The notes below the pieces were generated by a model. The model saw nothing but the letters and a program-made list of their open reading frames with translations. It was not told where the DNA came from and ran no database searches. 64,000 nucleotides of DNA from MED-G78 sp964275345 (GTDB lineage: Bacteria; Pseudomonadota; Gammaproteobacteria; Magnimaribacterales; D2472), in contig CAXYBK010000003.1 of the NCBI GenBank assembly GCA_964275345.1, forward strand, positions 1-64,000, in the 5' to 3' direction. The translations under genes and the position numbers were made by a program. Shown here piece by piece: positions 54,102 to 63,529 of this stretch (within the stretch, counting starts at the first letter, position 1; the number at the start of each line of letters is the position of its first letter).

Positions 54102-55134
54102 AAATATTTTTCTTACTTTTCTTATCTTTGCTCTGATAAACGTTGAAGATGCTTGGTCTGATGTAAATGATACAGTGATTCAACAAAAAAAAATGGCTGC
54201 AAAATTGTCAGATTACGGTTTTTTTGATGATCTTAATATGCAATCACCAACTGATGGAGTTTTACCATATCAACTTATCACCCCACTTTTTTCTGATTAC
54301 GCTGATAAATTAAGGTTTGTTTATATTCCTACTGGGGGTTTTGCTGAGTATGTTCCTGACAAAGTTTTTGATTTTCCTGAAGGGTCTGTACTAATTAAAA
54401 CCTTTGGTTATTTAAATAATCATGAAAATTCCAACCTTGATAAACAGCTTTTGGAAACTAGGCTGCTGATAAAAAAAGATAACAAATGGAAAAATGTAAG
54501 CTATGTTTGGAATGAAGAGCAAAATGATGCATATTTAAGCATTGCAGGAAAAACTATATCTACTCAATTTATTAATGAAAATGGTGATATGCAAGATGTT
54601 AGGTACAGGGTTCCTAATATTAATCAATGCAAGGAATGTCATCAATCTGGCAAAAGTATTCAACCAATTGGTCCTAAGGCTAGAAATTTGAACTCATCTA
54701 TTGATTACAACGATGGCTCAATGAATCAATTAGTTAAATGGCATGAAAAAGGTTGGATTGATAAGGGTATGCAATTTAAAACAATGGAAGATTGGTCAAA
54801 TGAGTCTGCTTCACTTGAAGATAGAACAAGAGCATATCTAGACATTAATTGTGGGCATTGCCATATTGATGGAGGCTCTGCTGATACAACTGGTCTTTAT
54901 CTTGATTTTACTGAAAATAGAAAAATACATTTAGGTTACTTTAAAAAACCAATAGCAGCTGGAAGAGCTAGCAATAATTTGAAGTACTCTATAGTTCCTG
55001 GAAAACCTGAAGAATCAATCTTATTTTACAGAATGCAATCTCTTGATCCTGGAATTATGATGCCTGAATCCGGAAGAGCTCTTGAGCACAAAGAGGCTAT
55101 AAAACTTGTAGAAGATTGGATTAAAAGCTTATAA
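54088..55134 (+). CDS. Dihaem c-type cytochrome (SO2930/HNE_0200 family)
   Basis: The 348-residue protein starts at a GTG (54088), has an N-terminal signal sequence (FLTFLIFALINVEDAWS), and two CxxCH haem-attachment motifs: NQCKECHQSGKS and INCGHCHIDGGS. FSDYADKLRFVYIPTGGF and IMMPESGRALEHKEAIKLVEDWI are typical of the family that is paired with the beta-helix protein. The haems are presumably attached in the periplasm. Its electron partner is unknown. Confidence 0.88.
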   Translation: MKNFKNIFLTFLIFALINVEDAWSDVNDTVIQQKKMAAKLSDYGFFDDLNMQSPTDGVLPYQLITPLFSDYADKLRFVYIPTGGFAEYVPDKVFDFPEGSVLIKTFGYLNNHENSNLDKQLLETRLLIKKDNKWKNVSYVWNEEQNDAYLSIAGKTISTQFINENGDMQDVRYRVPNINQCKECHQSGKSIQPIGPKARNLNSSIDYNDGSMNQLVKWHEKGWIDKGMQFKTMEDWSNESASLEDRTRAYLDINCGHCHIDGGSADTTGLYLDFTENRKIHLGYFKKPIAAGRASNNLKYSIVPGKPEESILFYRMQSLDPGIMMPESGRALEHKEAIKLVEDWIKSL

Positions 55135-55203
55135 AGTATCTTTTAATTTGTTTTAAAGCCCATAGATACTTATTATAGAAAACTAATTAATGGAGATTAT
55201 TTT

Positions 55204-56004
55204 ATGTCTAAACATTCAGCAATAAATAGATTTGGTCAGTCAGGCAATCCTGCATTTAAAAGAAATTTTAATCAGAGTGGATTTAGAACTCAATCATCTA
55301 GTGAAACGAATGCAGGTAGTGGATTTAGAACAACCTCATCAACTGCTGAGGCTACTGATCTAATGACTTTAGATGGCTCGGTTAATAAAACGGGCATTTT
55401 ACTTGCTCTTTGTTTTAGTGGTGCATTTGTAGGCTGGAATAATCCGGTATTAGCGTTTCCATGTGCCATATTAGGATTTATCTTAGCTATGGTGACAATT
55501 TTTAGAAGTCCTGAAAAGGTTGCATCAACAGCTCCCTTTTATGCTATATCACAAGGTATTTTTCTAGGTGGAGTAACAATGTTTGCTGAGGGTGCGTTTC
55601 CAGGTATAGCTGTTCAAGCTTTGGGGTTAACTTTTGGCATTATGGCATCTTTATTATTCTGTTATAAAAGTGGAATTATTAAGCCAACTGAAAATTTTAG
55701 ACTGATGCTTTTCTCAGCGACTGCTGGAATAGCTATTTTATATCTTGTAAGTTTTGTTATGTCTATGTTTGGCTCTCCTATTGGATTTATTCATTCTAAT
55801 GGTCTTATGGGAATAGGATTTTCTGTATTTGTTGTTGGTATTGCTGCGCTTAACTTAGTTCTAGATTTTGATTTTATTGAAGAAGGTGCTGAAAAGGGAC
55901 TCCCTAAATATATGGAATGGTATGGCGCTTTCTCTCTTATGGTTACTTTAGTCTGGTTGTATCTTGAAATACTTAGATTATTAATGAAGATAAGAAGTAG
56001 ATAA
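55204..56004 (+). CDS. Bax inhibitor-1/YccA family membrane protein
   Basis: The 266-residue protein has a polar, Ser/Gly-rich N-terminal tail (about 1-60) with two similar SGFRT-type segments, then about seven hydrophobic helices ending FSLMVTLVWLYLEILRLLMK. The order and the acidic FDFIEEGAEKGLPKYMEWYG loop are characteristic of the bacterial BaxI_1 group of Bax inhibitor-1-like proteins, thought to be ion channels in some members. A GGAG site lies before the ATG. A small membrane protein follows after one base. Confidence 0.85.
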   Translation: MSKHSAINRFGQSGNPAFKRNFNQSGFRTQSSSETNAGSGFRTTSSTAEATDLMTLDGSVNKTGILLALCFSGAFVGWNNPVLAFPCAILGFILAMVTIFRSPEKVASTAPFYAISQGIFLGGVTMFAEGAFPGIAVQALGLTFGIMASLLFCYKSGIIKPTENFRLMLFSATAGIAILYLVSFVMSMFGSPIGFIHSNGLMGIGFSVFVVGIAALNLVLDFDFIEEGAEKGLPKYMEWYGAFSLMVTLVWLYLEILRLLMKIRSR

Positions 56005-56005
56005 T

Positions 56006-56212
56006 ATGAGTACATTTTTTTGGGTTTTAGTTATTGTGGGGTCTTTGTTTCTTATAAGTAATTTAGGAAAAGTTAAAGCATCTAAGAAACAAACAAATCG
56101 TGACAATAGAATAAATCGTTTTGGTAAACGTCAAAAGCAACCCAGAGGTCGACCAACAATCATAGAAGGGCAAGCAGAGGAAATTAAAGAAGATGATAAT
56201 GACATTAGATAA
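56006..56212 (+). CDS. Small membrane protein of unknown function
   Basis: This is a 68-residue protein with one N-terminal membrane helix (FFWVLVIVGSLFLISNLG, about 4-21) followed by a basic stretch with RINRFGKRQKQPRGRP and an acidic tail. It starts one base after the Bax inhibitor-1 family gene and overlaps the next gene by up to 20 bases, so the three are probably co-transcribed. No family was recognised. Position and coding frame make it a real gene rather than chance. Confidence 0.6.
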   Translation: MSTFFWVLVIVGSLFLISNLGKVKASKKQTNRDNRINRFGKRQKQPRGRPTIIEGQAEEIKEDDNDIR

Positions 56213-58416
56213 GGTGTTTATAAAGTTATATGGATTTATTCTTATTTTAGGCTTTATGAGCCAATTAGTATTTGCTGTTGAAGAGAACAATCCAACAATA
56301 ATTCAACCCGGTGCTCCTGGAGAATCATCTAAGAATCTTGATCCTAAAATAGCATCTAATATTGCTGATACTTCCTATATCAAAGCAGATGTTGATTTTC
56401 TTCAAGGTATGATCGTTCATCATGACCAAGCTATTGTTATGGCTGCAATGGCTAGATAAGAGAACAAACAATAAAACTATTGTAGATTTAGCTAAAAGAA
56501 TTGATGTATCGCAAGAAGATGAAATAAATTTTATGGAAAGTTGGCTTGCAGAACGTAGTGAGAATATTGCAGGTAAAACAAAATCACATCAGATGGATTC
56601 AGATATGCATGCGCATATGCATATGGTTGGTATGGCTACCCCTCAACAATTAAAAAACCTTGCTCGATCAAAAAGTACAGATTTTGATCGTTTATTTTTA
56701 CAACTAATGATTGCTCATCATGATGGTGCTCTTGAGATGGTAAGAGAGCTTAAAAAATTCTCAGGCTCAGCTTACGACCCACTTCTAAATGAATTTGTAT
56801 CTGACTTAGTGAATGATCAAGGTGTTGAAATTGAGCGAATGAATGTTATTGCTGTAGGGCTTTCAGATGATCCAAGGTCAGGGTTGACTGCTGGTTTGTA
56901 TTTTGCTGATGAAGCTATTTTAAATATGGAATTAGTCACTTCATTAAAAAAACCAACTGGCTTTTTTGATCCGAGTAATCCTGAAGAGCGAGGCTCAAAA
57001 GACCTCACTAAAAATGAAGATGAGGATAAAGTTGTGACAACTGAAAAAGCTGCAAGATCACTTCGCTCTCCAATGTTAAGTTTTTCTAATACAGATATGG
57101 CATTTAGAGATGATTTGCTCGTTGCTGGAAGTTATCACGGCTTTAATATGTACAAAATTGATAAAGATGGAATTCCAAATCTTTTATCATCAATAGTTTG
57201 TCCGGGTGGTCAAGGTGATGTTTCTATAGTTGGAGATCTACTCATCATGTCTGTTGAGCAACTTAGAGGTAGACTTGATTGTGGTCGTGAAGGTGTAGGC
57301 AGAGATGCAAGTCCAGAGCGTTTTAGGGGCATAAGAATTTTTGATATTTCTGATCTTTCTAGACCGAAGCAAGTGGGTGCTGTTCAAACATGTCGGGGCT
57401 CACATACTCATTCGGTAGTATCCGGTCCATCTGAAGACGGAAAAATTATTGTTTACAACTCTGGGACGGCAAGTGTTAGAGATGAAGAAGAATTAGAACA
57501 ATGTATAGGAAATATTCCTGGTGATGAGAGGACAGCTCTATTTAGAATAGATATTATTGAAATTCCAATATCTAACCCTTCTGAATCCAAAATAGTTTCT
57601 AGCCCTGCTGTATTTGCTGATCTTGAGACAGGTGCTCTGGCAGGATTATGGCGAGGTGGAGATCATGGCGATGAAACTCAAGATACCAGCCGAACTGATC
57701 AATGTCATGATATTACAGTCTTCCCTTCAGCAAACATAGCTGCTGGAGCTTGTTCAGGTAATGGTATCTTATTTGATATTACTGATCCTTATAACCCTAC
57801 TAGATTAGATGTTGTTACCGATGAGGGTTTTGCGTATTGGCACTCTGCAACATTTAATAATGATGGCACAAAGGTAATTTTTACTGATGAATGGGGTGGT
57901 GGTGGTCGTGCGCGTTGTCGTGCATGGGATCCTCTTAACTGGGGTGCAGATGCTATTTATGACATTGTTGATAACAAACTTGAATTTAGAAGCCACTACA
58001 AGATGCCCGCTCCTCAATTAGAAACAGAAAACTGTGTTGCTCATAATGGCTCTATTATTCCTGTACCAGGTCGTGATATTTTTGTTCAAGCCTGGTATCA
58101 AGGTGGAATATCTATAATGGATTTTACTGATTCAGCTAATCCAAAAGAAATAGGTTATTTTGATAGAGGGCCTATTAACAAAGATATGTTAATTACTGGT
58201 GGTTATTGGTCTGCTTATTTTTATAAAGGCTACGTTTATGGAACAGAGATTATTCGTGGTCTCGATGTTTTTAAACTAGTGCCTAGTGAATATCTAAGTG
58301 AAGACGAAATTAGTTTAGCTTCAGAAGCACTACCAGAATCAGGCCCGGAAGTATTTAATCCTCAACAACAAGTGCCTTTGGTTTGGCCGAATAATTCTGC
58401 AGATGCTTCTCTTTGA
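56193..58416 (+). CDS. Secreted DUF305 plus LVIVD-repeat (beta-propeller) protein (one frameshift in this sequence)
   Basis: The N-terminal signal peptide (about 10-28) leads to a DUF305 domain with two His-pair motifs, QGMIVHHDQAIVMAAMA and MIAHHDGALEMVREL, linked by a Met/His-rich MHAHMHMVGM. This pattern is seen in copper-binding DUF305 proteins. The C-terminal 440 residues have LVIVD-type repeats (FRGIRIFDISDLSRPKQVG, GILFDITDPYNPTRLDVV, GISIMDFTDSANPKEIGYF), probably a beta-propeller. An extra base near 56457 splits the frame just after AAMAR; removing it joins the domain into about 740 residues. The ATG at 56193 or at 56199 may be the start. Confidence 0.8.
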
Positions 58417-58438
58417 ATGTGTTTATCAAAACTAAAAG

Positions 58439-59269
58439 ATGATCGTAGCATTTGATTTTGGTATAACTAATACAGATTTAGTTATAAAGGATCAAGCGAT
58501 AAAATATTTAAGTGTGCCCTCTCCTTTTGATAAAAAAAATAGGGACTTTAATCTTACTGAAAAGCATGTAATAGAAATATTAGAAAGCTTAGATATTAAT
58601 ATTAAAGCGATTGATTCTATAGGGGTTACAGGCGGAAAATCAGCAGATCTACCAGATAGTATTTGTGATATACCTATTACTAAAATTAATGAAATTGATG
58701 CAATTGGTAAGGGTGCGAGGTCTTTATATAAAATGTCAGAAGATTCTGCGCTTGTGGTTAGTTCTGGAACTGGAACCGCTTGTGTGCATATTCAGAATAC
58801 CGTAACAAATCACCTAGGAGGAATATCTGTAGGTGGAGGAATGTTAGAAGGTTTATCTAATTTATTAGTCAATAATCCTCATGGTACAGAAATTAATACC
58901 CTTGCAATTAAGGGAGATAGAGAGAGTCTTGATGTAATGATAGGTGAAGCTGTTAATGAAATTGGAAATCTTAATGCAGAAATAACAGCTGCAAACTTTG
59001 CAAAAGCTAGAAATGAGTCTGTTGATTCAATCGAAGATATCTCTGCATCTTTATGTAATATGGTTGGTGAGGTTATTGGAACAGTTGCCTACCTCAATGC
59101 ATTGCTTGTTGGTTCTAACAAAGCTTATTTTTTAGGAAGAACAAGTATGCTGAGTGAAGTTAAAAAAGGTATTGATGCTAGATTAGCTTTGGCAGGTATT
59201 GAGGGCATTTATCATGAAAATAGAGGATTTGGAAATGCTATAGGTGTTTTAGAAACTATAGATGTTTAG
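58439..59269 (+). CDS. coaW: Type II pantothenate kinase-like protein
   Basis: The 276-residue protein has the ASKHA-type phosphate loop VAFDFGITNTDLV, a second glycine-rich VVSSGTGTACVHI, and GGISVGGGMLEGLSNLL, the arrangement of type II (CoaW/Fumble) pantothenate kinases, which start coenzyme A synthesis and are typical of staphylococci and eukaryotes. Most gammaproteobacteria use CoaA or CoaX. It starts 22 bases after the preceding gene. Another ASKHA kinase cannot be excluded. Confidence 0.75.
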   Translation: MIVAFDFGITNTDLVIKDQAIKYLSVPSPFDKKNRDFNLTEKHVIEILESLDINIKAIDSIGVTGGKSADLPDSICDIPITKINEIDAIGKGARSLYKMSEDSALVVSSGTGTACVHIQNTVTNHLGGISVGGGMLEGLSNLLVNNPHGTEINTLAIKGDRESLDVMIGEAVNEIGNLNAEITAANFAKARNESVDSIEDISASLCNMVGEVIGTVAYLNALLVGSNKAYFLGRTSMLSEVKKGIDARLALAGIEGIYHENRGFGNAIGVLETIDV

Positions 59270-59307
59270 ATGTTTTTTCCTCTATAATATCCGGCAGGAA
59301 ACTTAAA

Positions 59308-60561
59308 ATGATAATAACTGATAAATCTATAATAATTACACTAGCTGTGCCGGTGTTTCTTTTGCTGATAGTAATTGAGTATTTGTACGGTTTAAAGGTA
59401 GGTAAGAATAATTATAAACTTAGTGATACCTTTACCAGCCTTGGTTTGGGACTGATGAGCAGATTTCCTCCAATGTTAAATATTGGTCTTCAAGGAGCTG
59501 CATTTGTATATGTAGGGTCTTATTTAAATCTTAAGTTACTCCCACTCGATAGTCCTATTACATGGATTGTAGGATTTTTATTATATGATCTTTCATATTA
59601 TTGGATGCATAGAATGCATCATGAAATTAAAATTTTATGGGCTACTCATAGCGTTCATCATCATGGAGAAGAATATAATCTCTCAACTGCATTAAGACAA
59701 ACTAGTACTGGTTGGCTTTGGAAATGGATTTTTTATATACCAATGATAATGGTTGGTGTTCCAGGAGAGGTATTCGTGACAGTTGCAGGAATTAATCTTG
59801 TCTATCAATTTTGGGTACATACGAAACATATTGGCCATCTTGGAATATTAGAAAAAATATTTATAACTCCAATGAATCACGGAGTGCATCATGCAAAAAA
59901 TGCTGAATATATAGATGCTAACTATGGTGGTGTATTTATTATTTGGGATAGAATGTTTGGAACTTACATTCCTGAAAGGTCTGATATAAAACCAGTTTAT
60001 GGAACTGTTAAGCCTCTTAATAGTTGGAATCCAATATGGGCAAACTTCCAAGTTTTCTACCAGATGGTTCAAGATACTATCCATACAAAAAAGCTCAGTG
60101 ATAAATTTAAAATATGGTATGGGCCAACAAGCTGGCGTCCTGCAGATGTTATCGAGAATAATCCAAATCAAGCAACGGTATCACTAACTAAAAAATACAA
60201 TCCTCCACTGACTAATGAGCAAAAGATATTTGGCGTCTTTCAAATTTTTTCTATTGTAATTTTAGCGGCCACCGTTATTCTTACAGTAAGCAGTCAAACC
60301 TATCAAGAAACTTCAATCTTTGGATTAATATTTGTATTAACTGTTATATTAATATCTTCGATTCTTCAAAATAAAGAAAATAGCTTTAACATTCAGCTAT
60401 TTGTTTCCTCTGGCTTGATTCTCCTGATTTTTTCAGGAAGCGCTGTAAGCAGTAGTTTGCTAGCCTCACAAGTCATAATGGTTCATGCGTTAATAAACGT
60501 CTTATACATAGGAATTGGCATCCCTATTCAAAGATATTCATTAAAAGAATCAGTTAATTAG
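59308..60561 (+). CDS. Fatty acid hydroxylase/sterol desaturase family membrane protein
   Basis: The 417-residue protein has four or more hydrophobic segments and three histidine boxes: HRMHHE (about 105), HSVHHHGEEYN and HGVHHAKN. Together these coordinate a di-iron centre that hydroxylates or desaturates fatty acyl or isoprenoid chains. The C-terminal third has more membrane helices than the minimal family. The substrate is unknown. It ends 8 bases inside the opposing cysE. Confidence 0.85.
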   Translation: MIITDKSIIITLAVPVFLLLIVIEYLYGLKVGKNNYKLSDTFTSLGLGLMSRFPPMLNIGLQGAAFVYVGSYLNLKLLPLDSPITWIVGFLLYDLSYYWMHRMHHEIKILWATHSVHHHGEEYNLSTALRQTSTGWLWKWIFYIPMIMVGVPGEVFVTVAGINLVYQFWVHTKHIGHLGILEKIFITPMNHGVHHAKNAEYIDANYGGVFIIWDRMFGTYIPERSDIKPVYGTVKPLNSWNPIWANFQVFYQMVQDTIHTKKLSDKFKIWYGPTSWRPADVIENNPNQATVSLTKKYNPPLTNEQKIFGVFQIFSIVILAATVILTVSSQTYQETSIFGLIFVLTVILISSILQNKENSFNIQLFVSSGLILLIFSGSAVSSSLLASQVIMVHALINVLYIGIGIPIQRYSLKESVN

Positions 60562-61288
60562 AGTTTGTTAATTCTTTTGCCGGGATTCCCGCTACTGTAA
60601 TTCCTGGTTTCACACTTTTTAAAACCAAGCTTCCTGCAGCAATTGTAGAACCTTCTCCAATCTCTATATTTCCTAATATTGTGCTTGAAGCATATATAGT
60701 GGCTCCTTTTTTGACATCAGGATGTCTTTTACCAGAATCACTGCCTGTTCCGCCGAGCGTTACTCCTTGGAATATAGAAACCTCAGATTCAATATTGCAT
60801 GTTTGGCCGATAACAATGCCTGTAGCATGGTCCATCATTACTGCTCCAGCTATATTTGCTGCGGGGTGAATATCAATACCAAATACCTCAGATGCCCTAT
60901 TTTGAAAAAATAGCGCCATTGTATGTCTGTCATTTTTCCAAAGGCAATTTGCTGCTCTATAGGTAGCTAAACCAAGAAAACCTTTGTAAAAAAGTAAAGG
61001 AGTGGATAAATAATCACAAGCTGGATCATTATCTTTAAAAAAGGCTAAGTCCTCTTCTAAGGCTGCCTCTATGTGGTCACATTCTCTGTAAACCTCCAAG
61101 ATAAATCTCTTAATATCAGTTGCTGAAAGAGCATCTGAATGAAGCTTTGAAGAGAGGATTGAAGCTACAGCAGCAAGTAAATCTGTTTGCGATGATATTA
61201 AAGAATGCAAAAAGGGCCCAAGACTTGGCTCAGCATCTTCCCTTAGCTTAATTTCTTTCTTAATTGTTTTCCAAAGCTCTCTATCCAT
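60554..61288 (-). CDS. cysE: Serine O-acetyltransferase
   Basis: CysE makes O-acetylserine, the carbon skeleton for cysteine. The 244-residue protein has the N-terminal helical domain, then left-handed beta-helix hexapeptides with VMMDHATGIVIGQTC (catalytic His) and GGTGSDSGKRHPDVKKGATI (second catalytic His), and IPAKE near the C-terminus. It is slightly shorter than E. coli CysE (273). It is divergent from the S46 peptidase with a 79-base spacer. Confidence 0.94.
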   Translation of the reverse strand: MDRELWKTIKKEIKLREDAEPSLGPFLHSLISSQTDLLAAVASILSSKLHSDALSATDIKRFILEVYRECDHIEAALEEDLAFFKDNDPACDYLSTPLLFYKGFLGLATYRAANCLWKNDRHTMALFFQNRASEVFGIDIHPAANIAGAVMMDHATGIVIGQTCNIESEVSIFQGVTLGGTGSDSGKRHPDVKKGATIYASSTILGNIEIGEGSTIAAGSLVLKSVKPGITVAGIPAKELTNSN

Positions 61289-61319
61289 ACAGAAAGATTA
61301 TAGACTAGATTAAGGGTCA

Positions 61320-61336
61320 CCATTTATATAAAATGG
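61320..61336. promoter_or_regulatory. Palindrome in the cysE/S46-peptidase divergent spacer
   Basis: CCATTTATATAAAATGG is a 6+5+6 perfect inverted repeat, 31 bases before the peptidase ATG. It overlaps a TATAAA-like -10 for the peptidase gene, so it may be a repressor site. The regulator is unknown. Confidence 0.35.
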
Positions 61337-61367
61337 CACTCTTGTTATTTTCTTATAGGACACCAGC

Positions 61368-63515
61368 ATGAATAAATTTTTTCTTTTTATACTATTACTA
61401 ACACCAATTAATTATATTTTTGCAGATGAAGGAATGTGGGAACCGTCTCAACTTCCAAATATTGAAAAAGATATTAGAGCTGCTGGATTTAAGGGTAATA
61501 TTAAAAAATTTAGCGACTTATTCGAGCACCCTTTAAGCGCCATGGTAAGTCTTGGAGGTTGTTCAGCTGCATTTATCTCTGATTCGGGTTTAATCGCTAC
61601 AAACTACCATTGTATTGAAGGTTCATACTTGCAATTTAATGCAAAAAGAATGGAAATGGATTTATTTAAAACTGGTTTTCTTGCAAAAAGCATAGAAGAG
61701 GAAGCTCCATCTGCACCTGGAGCAAGAGTTTACATTACACAAGAAAGTACCAATGTAACAGAAGAAGTTTTAGTGGGCTCTAGTGATGCGAAATCAGAAA
61801 ATGAAAGATATAAAATTATTCAATCTAATAGAAAAGATCTTATTAAAAATTGTGAAACTAGTGAAGAATTTCAATGTGAGGTTAGAAGTTTCTATAGTGG
61901 TGAAACCTATCAATTGATCAAAAAAATGATCATAAAGGATGTGAGATTAGTTTATGCCCCACCTCAGTCTATCGGTGAATACGGTGGAGAAATAGATAAT
62001 TGGATGTATCCAAGGCACACAGGTGATTTTGCACTACTAAGAGCCTATGTGAGTCCTAAGAACGAAAGTAAGGAGTATTCTGAGGATAATATTCCCTATC
62101 AATCAAAAGACTTTTTAAAAGTATCTAAGAAAGGTGTTCAGGAAGGTGATTTTGTAATGATAGCCGGCTATCCGGGAAGAACAAACAGACTTTTAACATA
62201 TCCAGAAATAAGATTTGATGTTCAGTTTGGATTTGAGAATTATGTTGAGTACTTAAAGTCAGGGATTGATTTAATGCGTGATCTTACAAAAGATGATGAG
62301 CAGAAAGCTTTAAAATATAGAGGTAGTATTAGTGGATTTGAGAATTATTATAAAAAGATAAGTGGCCAAATTGAAGGTGCTAAAAACTTTAATTTATTAA
62401 AGCAAGAAAAGCAGAACTGGAATAAATTTCTTGAGTTTATTGAAACAAATGGAAGCTCTATAGAGCAAGATGCACTCGATACACTGTTGGAAATTACCAA
62501 CGAAGTAAATAGTGAAAGCGTAACTAATTTATATTATGGAGGCTCAACTCTTTTAAGTACTGCTGCAAGTTTATATAGACATGCATATGAAAAAACTAAA
62601 CCTAATAATGAAAGAGAGCCTGGTTATCAAGAAAGGGACTATGAGAGATTAGTTAATAGAATGCGAAGTATGGAATATAGATTTGATGCTGAAGTTGATA
62701 AAGGTATTTTTCTCTTTAGATTGAATCGGTATAGAGAAGTCGATAGCAAAGATAGACGAGCAGTATTTAGTTCAGCATTAAGACTAGATGAGTCTTATGA
62801 AGATACTACTAATGTTGTGGATGCTATGTATTCATATTCATCTGATTTATTGGATATGAATAAGAGAATTGCTTTATTAGATGTATCACTTGAAGAGCTT
62901 AATGATTCATCAGACCCATTTATGATGCTTGCAAGAGATATGTTTGATGAAGGAATGGAACGTGAAAAGAAAAATAAAGCTAGATCTAGTTTGCAACAAA
63001 AAAATAAATCTATCTTTATTAAATCACTTAGAAAATTCTATAAATCTCAAGGTAAAGATATTTATGCAGATGCAAATGGAACATTAAGGGTTACTTTTGG
63101 AAACGTTATGGGGGTTGAGCTTAATGATGGAGTTTACTATAAACCTTTCACCACTCTTGAGGGGATAGCTCAAAAAAATACTGGGGTTTCACCTTTTGCG
63201 GTTGATGTAAAACAACTTAAATTAATTAATGATAAGAACTATGGTAGTTATAAGTTTGATGCAATTAATAGTGTTCCTGTTAATTACATTTCTAATTTAG
63301 ATATTACAAATGGTAATTCTGGATCTTCAACAATCAATGCACGAGGTGAATTTGTTGGATTAGCTTTTGATGGAATGCTAGAAACTATTATTTCTGATTA
63401 TAAATTTATACCAGAGACAAGAACTATTCATGTAGATTCTAGATATCTTTTATGGACATTAGAGGTCTTCGAAGAGGATACAAGACTTATAAAAGAAATG
63501 AAGATTGTTAAATAA
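61368..63515 (+). CDS. S46-family dipeptidyl-peptidase (DPP7-like)
   Basis: S46 peptidases remove dipeptides from peptide N-termini in the periplasm. The 715-residue protein has a signal peptide (1-19, cut before DEGMWEPSQLP), the catalytic His81 in ATNYHCIEG, the catalytic Asp in DNWMYPRHTGDFALLRAY, and the nucleophile Ser651 in NGNSGSST. The residues after it, GLAFDGM, have Gly at the position that is Arg in the acidic-specific DPP11, so a preference for hydrophobic residues as in DPP7 is likely, which is an inference from the known family. Length matches the family (about 710-720). Confidence 0.9.
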   Translation: MNKFFLFILLLTPINYIFADEGMWEPSQLPNIEKDIRAAGFKGNIKKFSDLFEHPLSAMVSLGGCSAAFISDSGLIATNYHCIEGSYLQFNAKRMEMDLFKTGFLAKSIEEEAPSAPGARVYITQESTNVTEEVLVGSSDAKSENERYKIIQSNRKDLIKNCETSEEFQCEVRSFYSGETYQLIKKMIIKDVRLVYAPPQSIGEYGGEIDNWMYPRHTGDFALLRAYVSPKNESKEYSEDNIPYQSKDFLKVSKKGVQEGDFVMIAGYPGRTNRLLTYPEIRFDVQFGFENYVEYLKSGIDLMRDLTKDDEQKALKYRGSISGFENYYKKISGQIEGAKNFNLLKQEKQNWNKFLEFIETNGSSIEQDALDTLLEITNEVNSESVTNLYYGGSTLLSTAASLYRHAYEKTKPNNEREPGYQERDYERLVNRMRSMEYRFDAEVDKGIFLFRLNRYREVDSKDRRAVFSSALRLDESYEDTTNVVDAMYSYSSDLLDMNKRIALLDVSLEELNDSSDPFMMLARDMFDEGMEREKKNKARSSLQQKNKSIFIKSLRKFYKSQGKDIYADANGTLRVTFGNVMGVELNDGVYYKPFTTLEGIAQKNTGVSPFAVDVKQLKLINDKNYGSYKFDAINSVPVNYISNLDITNGNSGSSTINARGEFVGLAFDGMLETIISDYKFIPETRTIHVDSRYLLWTLEVFEEDTRLIKEMKIVK

Positions 63516-63529
63516 TTGTAGAAAATAAG

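Noticed and set aside
55134..55171. The inverted repeat AAGTATC/GATACTT after the dihaem cytochrome gene as a terminator.
   Set aside because: The stem is only 7 bases around a 24-base loop and has no T-run after it, so chance is likely.
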